The position numbers and the translations under genes were made by a program. The notes under the pieces are model-generated. The model saw only the letters and a list, made by a program, of their open reading frames with translations. It was not told the DNA's origin and searched no databases. Below, piece by piece: positions 1 to 8,801 of a stretch of DNA of 58,026 nt; positions within the stretch are counted from its first letter, which is position 1; every line of letters starts with the position of its first letter. Origin of the DNA: Candidatus Carbonibacillus altaicus (GTDB lineage: Bacteria; Bacillota; Bacilli; Thermicanales; DSM-22653); contig PEBX01000009.1 in assembly GCA_003050645.1 (NCBI GenBank), forward strand, positions 1 through 58,026, written 5' to 3'.

Positions 1-39
1 GATTAAATGTACTCTGTGCTCGTCCCGTATGTAGTCCAT
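1..39 (-). CDS. N-terminus of a possible IS200/IS605-type TnpA transposase (cut by window edge)
   Basis: Only the first 13 codons are inside the window. The peptide begins MDYIRDEHRVHLI, preceded by AGGTGG a few bases before the ATG. The start resembles the Asp-Tyr-Arg-x-x-x-His-x-Val-x-x-Ile opening of small Y1 HUH transposases of IS200/IS605 elements. Palindromes further upstream (129-176) fit the subterminal hairpins of such elements. The catalytic HUH and Tyr motifs lie outside the window, so the call is tentative. Confidence 0.35.
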   Translation of the reverse strand, partial: MDYIRDEHRVHLI

Positions 40-128
40 GTTACCACCTGTTGATTTACCTGTTGATTTATTTGTCTACATTATAACATGATCTACACAC
101 ATTACAATGATTTTTCCAGAAAAGATTC

Positions 129-176
129 CGGCTAAAGCCGACGATAAACCCGCCTTTTTACTCGGGCTTAAGCCCG
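129..176. other. Pair of short palindromes, possible IS200/IS605 subterminal hairpins
   Basis: Two perfect short palindromes occur: CGGCT-AA-AGCCG at 129-140 and CGGGCTTAAGCCCG at 163-176. They lie 90-140 bases upstream of the putative tnpA start, on the side where a left-end hairpin is expected. The rest of 177-487 holds a TATAAT-like hexamer at 424-429 and a short repeated motif around 350-390, but no recognisable gene. Confidence 0.3.
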
Positions 177-487
177 GTAACTTGCGGCGAGTTTAAGGAT
201 CGGTCATATCTTCCTTCACCAAAATTCTTCGCCAAACGGGGGGTTTGACGCCCTGTAGCGAAATTTTCAATTGCAGTATTTTTGTGGACATTATTCTCCC
301 CCTTAAGGAACGCGCTTTATCGCGTAGAAAAGTGCTGTTGCCTGAGGATGCTTATTCTCAATATAATGCTTATCATCAATATAACATAAGATGTCTCATG
401 TCGTAAAGATCATGAAATATGTGTATAATTTTTCTCGGTCGGCTTGCAGGATTTTGCGGACTAAAAGAGAAGGAGATTTAGAAGGAG

Positions 488-646
488 ATGCTGGATCATT
501 TGTTGATCGCCCAACGGAAGGGGCGCACGGCACAAGATGTGTTCGGCGACGACCCGGAAAGTTATTGCAAGGAGTTGATACGGACGTTGGACAGGCAACC
601 GCAACTGGTGTTTAAAGGCATGTTTAGACATGTTGATATTTTTTAG
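488..646 (+). CDS. Short ORF resembling a DUF1048/DUF1129 helical segment (52 aa)
   Basis: The 52-codon frame starts ATG after GAAGGAG and a second AAGGAG about 12 bases upstream, and ends at TAG. The peptide contains LLIAQRKGRTAQDVFGDDPE followed by SYCKELI. This resembles the conserved helix-turn segment of DUF1048/DUF1129 proteins, where a Gly-rich turn precedes Phe/Val-Gly-x-Asp-Pro and an Ala/Tyr-Cys-x-Glu-Leu helix. The normal family proteins are about 100 residues or longer, so this may be the 5' remnant of one. The frame stays open for another 45 codons after the TAG, which would fit a truncation by stop codon. It could be chance similarity. Confidence 0.4.
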   Translation: MLDHLLIAQRKGRTAQDVFGDDPESYCKELIRTLDRQPQLVFKGMFRHVDIF

Positions 647-812
647 CTCGGCCGCGTTCATGACGATGAGAAGCCAATACGTGCCAGGAAGGAGCGGGCG
701 GTAGCATTCTTGGCGAGGATAGACCCTCATGCCGCATTGCATCATCAGCAGGAGGATGAAATGTCATACCTTATTTCAAGATAGTATAGAAGTGAGGAAG
801 TGAGAATAGACC

Positions 813-2522
813 GTGCTGCCGGATAATTTGTCGATCTTATGGATTATATGTTTTTCCATTTTTATCAACCTGGTTTCCTTGATTTTGCCGAAAAAAATCG
901 CTCCTGCGGCGGAAATCGTATTGGCCGCCGCGGTCGTCGTGTCCTTGTTTGTCATGTTCCCTTCGGGACAAGCGGGTATCCTGCTCGTGTTTGGCGCCAG
1001 TGCTTACGGGGCTTTCTTGCCGCTTTTTGACCGAGATAAGAAGGAGAAGCGCAAAGAATTGAACCGGAAACTGCAGAAAGCCGCTTCCGTGGAAATCATA
1101 CAGGTGAAAGATGGCCGGCGCATTGCCGTCGATCTTTTGCTGACGCTTCTGGTCTGTTCGGGGGCTGTCGCATTTTTCCTGCTTGCTCCGGACGGCTATG
1201 CCATTACCAAGCTGTTTATTGGCATTTGGCTTATTTCCGTATTGGGAGAAATGATTGAGCGTATGGGCAATTTTTATTCCACTCGTTTGTTTTGGCTGCC
1301 GGACGAAGAGCATCTTGTGATCCTGTCCCTGTTCCAGTCCAGAGATTTTCCGTTGCGGGAAGTACAGGAGGTGCGCAGCGAATCTTCTCCAGATTTGTTG
1401 AAATTGCACCCGCTGTTTACTTTTCTTTCCCCCAAGTTGGATTTTACCGGTTCCTTTGGCGAAGTGCTCAGGCTCTCCTTTCCCGGTGAGGAAGTCTATT
1501 TGACGCCGGAAAAAGGGGAGGATTGGAAATCCGTGTTTGCCTCTTACGGGAAGGACGTGAACCATCAAGAAACGAAGCAGATCCTGCCGCCTTGGCATCC
1601 GGCAGTAATCAAACGATTGTTCTGGAAAGGCTATTTTGCCGTGACCGTCAAAGGGATTTCCGCCTATGCCGGATTGTTGCTCCTTCTGGTTTGGCTAGAT
1701 GTGCCCACCTGGGCGACGGTGCTGTTTATTCTCTTCTGGTGGGCGTTCAATGTATATGTATCCGACCGCGTGCTGACGGCGGCGACGGATGCGGAGCCTC
1801 TTACCGGAGGAGAAGTGTATGATCGGGCGCAGTCCATCTTGAAAAAGGCGGGCATTGCTCGGACGAGACTGTTTATCGTCGATTCGCCGGTCTACAACGG
1901 CCTGGCCACCGGGATGCATATCGGTCGGGCGGCCATCATGTTGACGTCAGCCACGCTGAAACTATCGCTGCCATCGATTGAAGCGATACTGGCACATGAA
2001 GCGGTTCATATCAAAAAACGGGATGTGCTTTCACAGCAGCTGGCACGGCTAGCTTTCATCGGGGGCGTCGGCGGATTGGTGTATCTGTTTTATGCTGATC
2101 TGCAATGGCTTGCTCAAAATCATGCTTGGGTCATCTTCGGGATGGTGTATCTGATGATCGTTTTTTATCCCGCGTATATATCGTTTTGGGCCCAGTGGAT
2201 GGAAGTACGGGCGGATCACTTGGGCGCCTTGCTGCTTTCGGGAGGGCGGACGCAGATGGCCGAGGGACTGACGGCGTTGGCGCGCGCACAGGAGGGCGAT
2301 ATAGAAAAGTCGCTGGAATACAGTTTGCCTAACCAACGTTCAACAGGGCGAAGTTCCTCTATTCTGGAGCGGGATGCGTGGTTTTGGCGGTTCCTGGAAT
2401 TTCAGTTTCAACATCATCCTCCGATGTATTGGCGGATTCAAAGCCTTCTGCACTGTGAGACGTGGCGAAAGGCGCGCAGGCTTTGGATGATCGACCGATT
2501 CAAGGAGTCGGTGACCCGATGA
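813..2522 (+). CDS. M48-family zinc metalloprotease with multiple membrane segments
   Basis: This 569-residue protein starts at GTG after GAGGAAGTGAG. The N-terminal third has at least four hydrophobic segments (about residues 7-70 and 105-150). A soluble stretch follows, then two more membrane segments near 265-310. The peptidase motif HEAVH lies near residue 396, followed by a membrane hairpin and a downstream Glu in EVRADHLGALLL, the usual third zinc ligand of M48 enzymes. HtpX/Ste24-type proteases degrade damaged or misfolded membrane proteins, and that is the likely role. The protein is about twice the length of HtpX because of its N-terminal membrane extension. It stands alone, with no obvious operon partner. 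Confidence 0.85.
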   Translation: MLPDNLSILWIICFSIFINLVSLILPKKIAPAAEIVLAAAVVVSLFVMFPSGQAGILLVFGASAYGAFLPLFDRDKKEKRKELNRKLQKAASVEIIQVKDGRRIAVDLLLTLLVCSGAVAFFLLAPDGYAITKLFIGIWLISVLGEMIERMGNFYSTRLFWLPDEEHLVILSLFQSRDFPLREVQEVRSESSPDLLKLHPLFTFLSPKLDFTGSFGEVLRLSFPGEEVYLTPEKGEDWKSVFASYGKDVNHQETKQILPPWHPAVIKRLFWKGYFAVTVKGISAYAGLLLLLVWLDVPTWATVLFILFWWAFNVYVSDRVLTAATDAEPLTGGEVYDRAQSILKKAGIARTRLFIVDSPVYNGLATGMHIGRAAIMLTSATLKLSLPSIEAILAHEAVHIKKRDVLSQQLARLAFIGGVGGLVYLFYADLQWLAQNHAWVIFGMVYLMIVFYPAYISFWAQWMEVRADHLGALLLSGGRTQMAEGLTALARAQEGDIEKSLEYSLPNQRSTGRSSSILERDAWFWRFLEFQFQHHPPMYWRIQSLLHCETWRKARRLWMIDRFKESVTR

Positions 2523-3151
2523 ATTTGTTCAGCTGTCCCTATCGCTATCTTTTTTACACAGGACATCGGACAGAGCCGTGATTCGTGGGAATAATGCAGC
2601 CGATGCATATTATAAAAAGACAGGGAAAGGGTACGAGTGAATGGCATTCATTTACACCTCTCATGAAATTCACAAGCACACCTTTCATGAACCAACGGAT
2701 CTTGGTTAAGAAAGGTGATTAGGCGATCAGCGAAGCCATGGGGATAAAAGCGAGGTGCATCTTTTAAGACATGGGATGATCCGCCACCATCAAAACATCT
2801 AAGGTACCTTTTGAAAAGTTTGTGAAAGTCATCTTTTAAATCGATTCAATATAGCCCTCCCATGTCACGTTGCGGCACCAGCAGACCCCCTGTACTTGCC
2901 CTGGCCTCTCGTTTCTGATACCATAGGGGTGAGTATAGAGGGGGAGTCTAACCGCTGCTTATGGTTGATGCGTGGTACATGATAACGTACACAAGCACAT
3001 AATAACGTAAGAACGTGGACTTTTGTCCGAACGGCTAAAGTCTGCGTTTTTTCGTGTATATAAAATTTTAGCATGGTTCGATCGTTTTGATCATCGGTAA
3101 TTATTTATCACTTTTGTTTTGTATCATCACACGATACAGGTGAGGGATGAG
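2523..3151. other. Intergenic region without a recognised gene
   Basis: About 630 bases separate the M48 gene from the DUF2062 gene. I see no coding frame with family resemblance. There are loosely repeated motifs (CTCATGAAATTCACAAG-like units near 2660-2690) and a G-rich/C-rich stretch at 2880-2960. A GGACTTTTGTCC hairpin at about 3017-3028 is followed by a T-rich stretch. A structured leader or small RNA cannot be excluded, but no known class was recognised. Confidence 0.4.
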
Positions 3152-3760
3152 ATGCTGGAGCAAAAAAAGGAGCGTCGCGTGATTGAAAAGCGCACTTTGA
3201 AAGATCGCTGGAACGGGTTCCGGCGCATGGTGTACTATTATTTGCTCCGGCTCATTCGGGTGAAGGATAAACGCGCCAGAGTTAAGCGAGGGATGGCGAT
3301 CGGTATTGCCATACACGGCATTCCGTTGTTTGGTTTTTCTCTTCTGGCTGGGCTGGCGCTCGCTTTTCCTTTTCGGGCGAATAAAGTAGCAGTGACGCTC
3401 TCGAATCTTATGAGCGCGCCGCTCACACTCTCGATTTATTCGCTTGATGCCTTGTTTCTGGCGATATATCGCAAAAATTTTGGTTTTAATTATACATGGG
3501 CGTCGGTGCTGGCGATTGTGACGACGTTTGTCCTGATCTACATCATCGGTTATATTTTGGCCGGTATCCTCCTTTTCTTGATGGATAGGCACCTTGCCGA
3601 ACGGCGCAAAAAACGTCTCGCTAGGCGGGTTGCGCGACGCGAGCTAGCTATGGATGTACCGTCGGGTTCAATGCTTCGATCGAATGCAAAGCAGCAACTG
3701 GAGAAGAGATCGTATCAGGGTGTCAAGTCAAAGACAGGACCACATCCCGGCAAGGAATAA
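3152..3760 (+). CDS. DUF2062 membrane protein
   Basis: The ATG at 3152 follows AGGTGAGGG at a good distance and is preferred over the in-frame ATG 33 bases upstream, giving 202 residues. The centre carries the DUF2062 pattern: a basic segment, then Gly-rich hydrophobic helices (GIAIHGIPLFGFSLLAGLAL) and an SNLMSAPLT motif matching the family's SNPLT signature. Two further membrane helices follow, then a strongly basic C-terminal tail. DUF2062 proteins are small inner-membrane proteins of unknown function, sometimes fused to glycosyltransferases. Nothing nearby gives a role. Confidence 0.75.
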   Translation: MLEQKKERRVIEKRTLKDRWNGFRRMVYYYLLRLIRVKDKRARVKRGMAIGIAIHGIPLFGFSLLAGLALAFPFRANKVAVTLSNLMSAPLTLSIYSLDALFLAIYRKNFGFNYTWASVLAIVTTFVLIYIIGYILAGILLFLMDRHLAERRKKRLARRVARRELAMDVPSGSMLRSNAKQQLEKRSYQGVKSKTGPHPGKE

Positions 3761-3818
3761 ACGGGGATTAAATATTGTTTCATCAGCAGAATCGTTGTAG
3801 AATAAAGAAAACACAGTC

Positions 3819-3914
3819 TATGTAAACCAGACTGTGCAAACAAGACCGTGTAAACCAGACCGTGCAAACAAGACCGTGTAAACCAGACCGTGTAAACCAG
3901 GCCGTGCAAGCCAG
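3819..3914. repeat. 14-nt tandem repeat, about seven copies
   Basis: Degenerate head-to-tail copies of a unit like GTGTAAACCAGACC fill the gap just before the FAD oxidase gene. Units alternate between TAAACCAG and CAAACAAG variants, suggesting that a two-unit block was itself duplicated. The array ends about 37 bases before the preferred start codon. Confidence 0.9.
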
Positions 3915-3951
3915 CTTACCTTACCTTATAAATGGATTGGGGAGACCAAGG

Positions 3952-5379
3952 ATGCAAGACAAGGACAAGGTAGCCGTGAGTGAATGGTTGAGCGCACTGA
4001 AACAGGTGCTTTCGGAACATAAAGTGACGACAAACGAGACAGAGCGGGAACATCATAGTCATGATGAGTCGTATCACACAGCGCATCTTCCGGATGCAGT
4101 CGTCTATCCGGAGTCGACAGAAGACGTCCAGCAGGTGATGCGTATCGCGTCACACTATGGCGTGCCGGTCGTGCCATTTGGGGTAGGATCGAGTCTGGAG
4201 GGGCATCCGATCCCGATCTACGCGGGGATCAGCCTCGATTTAACGCGTATGAACCGTATTCTTAAGATCAGCCAGGATGATTTTATCGTGCGCGTCCAGG
4301 CCGGACTCACGCGGGAAGCGTTAAATAAAGCGCTTCGCCCGTACGGGCTCATGTTTACCGTCGATCCTGGGGCTGACGCGACACTTGGGGGGATGGCTGC
4401 GACGAACGCCAGCGGTACGACGGCCGTCCGATATGGCGTCATGCGCGATCATGTGCGCGGTTTAACCGTCGTCTTATACGACGGCTCCATCTTGCGGCTA
4501 GGTGGATCGTATGTCAAATCGTCCTCGGGCTATGATCTAAAACATTTATTCATCGGGTCCGAAGGGACGCTGGGGGTGATCACCGAACTCACCCTCTCCC
4601 TCATCGGCATTCCGGAGATGATCATCGCCGCCCGCATTACGTTCCCGAGCGTGCGGCAGGCGGTCGAAGCAGCACACCAGATGCTGCGTCTCGTTAGTTC
4701 GCTCGCCCGCGTAGAACTCGTCGATCGCACGTCTATCGAACAGATGAATCAGATGAAAGGAACCGATTACCCGCCACTCGATACGCTCTTTCTCGAGCTT
4801 CACGGCAACCGCGCGGGGCTTGCCGAAGATGAAAAACTTCTAAAAGACGTGGCAGAAGAAGGCGGCGCGACGCTTATTCAGTTTGAAACGAGTCAGGAAG
4901 CGCGCGAGAAGCTTTGGGAGGCGCGGCACCACCTTTCCTATGCGTATCTACATGCCCATCCCGGCAAAAAACAGCTCGTGACCGATGTGTGCGTGCCGCT
5001 CACCGTCTTGCCGGAGGCTATCGAAGTCGCCCGGAAGACGCTCGTTGAGGAAGGCCTGGAAGGCGGCGTGCTGGGGCATATCGGAGACGGGAACTTTCAT
5101 ACGATCGTCATGGTCGATGACCGTGATGCGGAGGATATTGCTCGTGCCGAAAGGTTGCACGAACGGCTCGTTCACTTTGCCCTTCAGCACGGCGGCACGT
5201 CAACGGGCGAACACGGCGTGGGCCTCGGCAAACTCGCCTATCAGCGGGAAGAGCACGGCGCGGCCCTGGATTGGATGGCCGCCATCAAGCGGCTTTTCGA
5301 TCCGCATCATATCTTAAATCCGGGGAAAAAAATACCGGAAAAAATAACGAAAGAAATCATGCCGGATGTGCGAGTCTGA
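3952..5379 (+). CDS. FAD-binding oxidase, glycolate oxidase GlcD / D-lactate dehydrogenase type
   Basis: The ATG at 3952 follows GGGGAG. An upstream extension would translate the tandem repeat and is rejected. The 475-residue protein has an N-terminal PCMH-type FAD-binding domain (about 50-230), with PFGVGSSLEGHPIP for the pyrophosphate and a Gly-Gly-Met-Ala-Ala-Thr-Asn loop. The C-terminal FAD-oxidase domain includes GHIGDGNFH and STGEHGVGLGK. Members oxidise 2-hydroxy acids such as D-lactate or glycolate and pass electrons to quinone or cytochrome. No glcE/glcF subunits are adjacent, which favours a stand-alone D-lactate dehydrogenase type. A link to the malate synthase at 24597 through glyoxylate is possible but only inferred. 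Confidence 0.85.
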   Translation: MQDKDKVAVSEWLSALKQVLSEHKVTTNETEREHHSHDESYHTAHLPDAVVYPESTEDVQQVMRIASHYGVPVVPFGVGSSLEGHPIPIYAGISLDLTRMNRILKISQDDFIVRVQAGLTREALNKALRPYGLMFTVDPGADATLGGMAATNASGTTAVRYGVMRDHVRGLTVVLYDGSILRLGGSYVKSSSGYDLKHLFIGSEGTLGVITELTLSLIGIPEMIIAARITFPSVRQAVEAAHQMLRLVSSLARVELVDRTSIEQMNQMKGTDYPPLDTLFLELHGNRAGLAEDEKLLKDVAEEGGATLIQFETSQEAREKLWEARHHLSYAYLHAHPGKKQLVTDVCVPLTVLPEAIEVARKTLVEEGLEGGVLGHIGDGNFHTIVMVDDRDAEDIARAERLHERLVHFALQHGGTSTGEHGVGLGKLAYQREEHGAALDWMAAIKRLFDPHHILNPGKKIPEKITKEIMPDVRV

Positions 5380-5450
5380 AGATCGGTCGTTATCTTGTTA
5401 TCTTATAGTTAGTGCATGATCGATAAATATTAAAAAACGTTCGGTTGTTA

Positions 5451-5508
5451 TTCAGGCATATGGATATTCAGAAATATGGATATTCGGGCAATGGTTTATT
5501 CGGGCAGT
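5451..5508. repeat. 16-nt tandem repeat, about 3.5 copies
   Basis: Units begin TTCAGGCATATGGATA, then TTCAGAAATATGGATA, then TTCGGGCAATGGTTTA, then a partial unit. The array occupies the gap between the convergent FAD oxidase and lipid kinase genes and runs up to the kinase stop codon. Confidence 0.75.
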
Positions 5509-6641
5509 AGAAAAGGCAGGCAGCGGGGAAGAATTTCTACTGTTTGCGGAAGGGAGATAAGATCGCCGTCTTGCTGGGCATACAGTTCGCGCAGCCGGTG
5601 TTTGACAGTGAAGGTGAATACATGACCTCTCCGGTGCAACACGGCCGGATGACGCAGGTGACTGCCGCTGAAAACACGTGGAAATGTGCGTAAAAAATCG
5701 CCTTTTCCGATCCGGTGTACGACGATAAGATCCCATAGCCCGTCGTCGACTCGGCCGAGCGGATTGATGTGCATTCCACCACCAAAATGCGTGACATTTA
5801 AGAGCGCCGCCATCCATACATCTTTGAGGTCCATCTCTCTCCCATCAATGCGTATACTGAGATCAAACGGTTGAAAGTGGATAAGCGTTTTGATCACACC
5901 GGCCGTATACGATAGCTGACGTAAGGACTTTTTAGCTAGTGAGAACCCTTTATGATGATCGATCCCGGCGACTATCTTGTCATCAAGACCACCCTTCAAC
6001 GCATCATCATGAACTCCTTCCAGTCCGTGCACGACTTCACCGTCAAAGCCGATGCCGATAAAGCCGAGGGCAACGCGCGGTGATCGAAGCGGAGATCGCG
6101 AGAAAGAAGCCGGGTCTATCTTCGACTCCAGCGTTTTCGACTGTATATCTATGTGTTTTAGGGTGGGAAAAGAGGGGAGGTGTAAGGAAGCATGGTGTTC
6201 TGCAGTCTCAGTTGATGGAGGGACATGAAGAGCGAGGTCGAGGTAAGCGACGCGCCCGTGCTGAAGCGCAGTCAGCTGAAGATGAAAGGCAGCCAAAGGG
6301 TTTCGAGGTATATGGAAGGAACGGGCCATATCGTTTCCGGAACCGGCTGGAATAAGACCGAAAGGGAGGGGTGAAAGCATAGAACGAATGGCGCTTTTAT
6401 CGCTCGATGCACCGAGTACGGCGTTGACAGCACTGCTGAGCGTTCCATCGCCGCCGATCACAAAAAGCGCCTTGGGCCCGGCGGCATATGCCTTACGAAG
6501 GGCAAAAAGCGCCTGCCTGGGATTATCGTCGATGATGACGGTATAAGGAAAGTGTTTTTGTCGTAAATACGGCTCCAGTGTGTGCCAAGCTTTTTGAGCG
6601 CGACCACTTCCGGCGGTCGGATTCACATAAAAAGCGATCAT
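5496..6641 (-). CDS. Diacylglycerol kinase family lipid kinase (YegS/DgkB/BmrU type)
   Basis: The 381-residue protein starts at ATG after AGAAGGAA. The N-terminus (YVNPTAGSGRAQK) and the nucleotide loop VIGGDGTLSSAVNAVLG are diagnostic of the DAGK catalytic fold. PAGSGNDMARSF is the second conserved loop, and the C-terminal beta-rich domain contains FGGGMHINP. Family members phosphorylate diacylglycerol, undecaprenol-like lipids or sphingosine-like alcohols with ATP. Sequence alone does not settle the substrate. A stretch of about 35 residues near 165-200 is Pro/Ser-rich and longer than usual. The gene is monocistronic here, converging on the FAD oxidase gene. Confidence 0.85.
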   Translation of the reverse strand: MIAFYVNPTAGSGRAQKAWHTLEPYLRQKHFPYTVIIDDNPRQALFALRKAYAAGPKALFVIGGDGTLSSAVNAVLGASSDKSAIRSMLSPLPFGLIPAGSGNDMARSFHIPRNPLAAFHLQLTALQHGRVAYLDLALHVPPSTETAEHHASLHLPSFPTLKHIDIQSKTLESKIDPASFSRSPLRSPRVALGFIGIGFDGEVVHGLEGVHDDALKGGLDDKIVAGIDHHKGFSLAKKSLRQLSYTAGVIKTLIHFQPFDLSIRIDGREMDLKDVWMAALLNVTHFGGGMHINPLGRVDDGLWDLIVVHRIGKGDFLRTFPRVFSGSHLRHPAVLHRRGHVFTFTVKHRLRELYAQQDGDLISLPQTVEILPRCLPFLLPE

Positions 6642-6658
6642 GGGAACGATTCCTTCTC

Positions 6659-6697
6659 ATATGATATTCTCGTATGATATTTTCCTATGATATTCTT
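6659..6697. repeat. 13-nt tandem repeat, three copies
   Basis: ATATGATATTCTC, GTATGATATTTTC and CTATGATATTCTT lie head to tail directly upstream of the lipid kinase start, in the divergent gap to the DUF155 gene. Confidence 0.8.
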
Positions 6698-6793
6698 TTT
6701 TAGTGATCATCTTATTGTTTAGATTGTTTGTGCTTATGCCTTTTACCATGATACCCATTTTGTCCAGTATGTCTACCCTGGAGGGTTCTTCGT

Positions 6794-7945
6794 ATGTCGT
6801 ATGAGATATGGGTATACCGTCTGTATGACGTAGCCCAGGAGATCGATCTCGGTCAGATTGAAGCGATGCTGGCACACGATCACCCGATGCGTCGTCTGCG
6901 CCTATCGAAAGTGCGTTCTAAAGCACTTTCGTTCAAAAATCCTCCGCTCACGCTTAAGCTTCCGGCAACGTCCGTGTCCCTTCAGGGACACAACATACCT
7001 GCACAGGTGAGCGCCAAACTGTATGATTTTGGTGTGCTCACTGTCAGCATGCGCCTCCTTATAAGCAATGCGTTATACGATGCGCCGGACTTGCCTCCCA
7101 AAACGCATCTTTTGGATTCGCACGATGTGGATTCGCATGATGCCTATACCCGGCTACGACAGTATGCCAGCGAACTGATGCTAGATGAACCGGATCGCTT
7201 GGGAGACGTCTTTCGGCGCTACCGCGATGAACTGATCGCCCGTGTGCGCCCGGCGTTAAGCGGGGGCGCTTACGACGGATATATTGAAGATTTCGTCATC
7301 TATGTTTTCGATCGCTGGCCCAAAGCCTGGGATCCAGTGCCCATCCTGTTGGGGGAGATGGGTACGGTGAGTGAGGCGATGCGCCGTGAAGCGCTTCGGC
7401 ACATGTATTCGTACTCTGATGACACCGTGATCGTGACCTGGGACAGTGCGATCGTAAGCGACCCGGATGGTGCCGGTGATGTGGCCGATCTTTTGGAGTT
7501 TGCCAAAGCACAGCTTTTAGAACTCCGCTATTACGATGACCTTTTAGATGGAGAGCTGACACAGCTCTATAGCGCTCTGGAGGGTACTCCACGTGGGCTT
7601 ACCTCTGGCAGCGCGCTTTTCGGTCGCGGCAGATCCCGCCGCACGCGCGAGCTCATGCGGCGCATGATGGAGCTCATCGTCGAGATTACCGAGTTCACCG
7701 GAAGGATCGAAAATGCCCTCAAAGTGACGCACGATTATTATTACGTACGTATCTACACAGGTGCGCAAGCGCTCTTCCGCATGAAAGAGTGGTCGGAGAG
7801 CATCGGGCACAAGATGGACGTCCTTTCCCAGCATTATCAGCTTTTGAGTGATGAGTCGACGAGTCAGCGCTTCATCTGGATCGACACGCTTATCCTCATC
7901 TTGATTGCGGTTGAGATCATTATTTGGCTCTACACGCTGAGATAG
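6794..7945 (+). CDS. RMD1/YagE (DUF155) family protein
   Basis: The 383-residue protein starts at ATG with GGAGGG eight bases upstream. The central part (YSYSDDTVIVTWDSAIVSDP and the following LLEFAKAQLLELRYYDDLLD) matches the DUF155 core, where a Trp-Asp strand leads into a long helical hairpin. The C-terminus has a coiled helix, then a conserved Arg/Trp and a single terminal membrane helix (LILILIAVEIIIWLY). In yeast the relatives (Rmd1, Sif family) are mitochondrial membrane proteins; the bacterial function is unknown. An in-frame 15-nt duplication encodes a repeated DSHDV/DSHDA near residue 110. Confidence 0.7.
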   Translation: MSYEIWVYRLYDVAQEIDLGQIEAMLAHDHPMRRLRLSKVRSKALSFKNPPLTLKLPATSVSLQGHNIPAQVSAKLYDFGVLTVSMRLLISNALYDAPDLPPKTHLLDSHDVDSHDAYTRLRQYASELMLDEPDRLGDVFRRYRDELIARVRPALSGGAYDGYIEDFVIYVFDRWPKAWDPVPILLGEMGTVSEAMRREALRHMYSYSDDTVIVTWDSAIVSDPDGAGDVADLLEFAKAQLLELRYYDDLLDGELTQLYSALEGTPRGLTSGSALFGRGRSRRTRELMRRMMELIVEITEFTGRIENALKVTHDYYYVRIYTGAQALFRMKEWSESIGHKMDVLSQHYQLLSDESTSQRFIWIDTLILILIAVEIIIWLYTLR

Positions 7946-8066
7946 CTCTGTACGCTGAGATAAATGTAACGGGCATGTATCGTATGATCCGCCGAATCCG
8001 GTACCAGATGATCTCTCACGCGTTGATGAACACGAGACACTCAACGGTCCTAAGCATTTCATCTTT

Positions 8067-8143
8067 CATTCCTCAACCTTCGTTCCTCAACCTTCATTCC
8101 TCAGCCTTCATTCCTCAACCTTCATTCCTCAACCTTCATTCCA
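8067..8143. repeat. 14-nt tandem repeat, five copies
   Basis: Five units of CATTCCTCAACCTT, two of them with one substitution, are followed by a partial unit. They abut the stop codon of the amino acid permease on the minus strand and lie in the convergent gap with the DUF155 gene. Confidence 0.95.
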
Positions 8144-8797
8144 TCAATATCTTAGTCTCCGTTCTAAAAGAAGCGCGACCTGAGATAGTAGGAAATTCGT
8201 CACAAAGTAAAACAGAGCTGCGAGAAGCAAAATCGGGTTGATATAACTGGGATTTCCGTTATAGATGATCTGGCTGTTGTGCATGAGCTCCGGCAGGGCG
8301 ATGGCCACCGCCAAAGACGTATCTTTAAGAAGCGAGATGAATTGGCTCACCGTAGGCGGGATCATTTTGACGAGCGCCTGCGGGAGGACGATGTGCCAGA
8401 GCGTCTGGGTGTACGTCATACCTGAGGCACGCGCCGCTTCCGTCTGGCCTTTATCAACAGACATGAGCCCACCACGGACGATCTCCGAGATCATAGCCAT
8501 CTCAAAGACGGTGAGACCGACGACGGCCGAGTAAAAAACGCCAAGTCTTATCCCCAACTCGGGCAAGGCCAGATAGACGAACATGATGATGAGAAGGAGA
8601 GGTAGATTGCGGAGCGTCTCTACGATCACCGCTAAAATCGGTGAGACAATCGGAAGACGCGTATAACGCAAGACGCCGATCAGCGTCCCTAGTATAAATG
8701 ATAAAATAATGGCGATCACTGCAACTTGTAGTGTCACGGCAAAACCTTCCAGCATAAAACGAATATGTCCGAGTGTCCAGGCACCTTGAAAATTCAT
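8144..8797 (-). CDS. Polar amino acid ABC transporter permease (second subunit)
   Basis: The 217-residue membrane protein starts at ATG after GGAGGG, four bases after the stop of the preceding permease gene. It has about five membrane segments and the family's EAA loop (EAARASGMTYTQTLWHIVLPQA), which contacts the ATPase. TLRNLPLLL is the conserved motif of the His/Glu/Gln/Arg permease family. It should pair with the 228-residue permease, the receptor and the ATPase encoded upstream to import a polar amino acid, probably glutamate, glutamine or aspartate. Confidence 0.9.
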   Translation of the reverse strand: MNFQGAWTLGHIRFMLEGFAVTLQVAVIAIILSFILGTLIGVLRYTRLPIVSPILAVIVETLRNLPLLLIIMFVYLALPELGIRLGVFYSAVVGLTVFEMAMISEIVRGGLMSVDKGQTEAARASGMTYTQTLWHIVLPQALVKMIPPTVSQFISLLKDTSLAVAIALPELMHNSQIIYNGNPSYINPILLLAALFYFVTNFLLSQVALLLERRLRY

Positions 8798-8801
8798 GAA
8801 C

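Noticed and set aside
461-745. 94-codon minus-strand frame opposite the DUF1048-like ORF
   Set aside because: No recognisable motif or good start; it is a shadow of the plus-strand sequence.
2865-3074. Minus-strand 69-codon frame in the gap before the DUF2062 gene
   Set aside because: No start signal or similarity to a known family was seen.
3862-3951. Extended N-terminus of the FAD oxidase
   Set aside because: It would translate the 14-nt tandem repeat; the ATG at 3952 has a ribosome binding site and fits the family.
8067-8143. 14-nt repeats as a CRISPR or iteron-type origin
   Set aside because: No spacers, no replication gene nearby, and similar but unrelated arrays occur in many other gaps.
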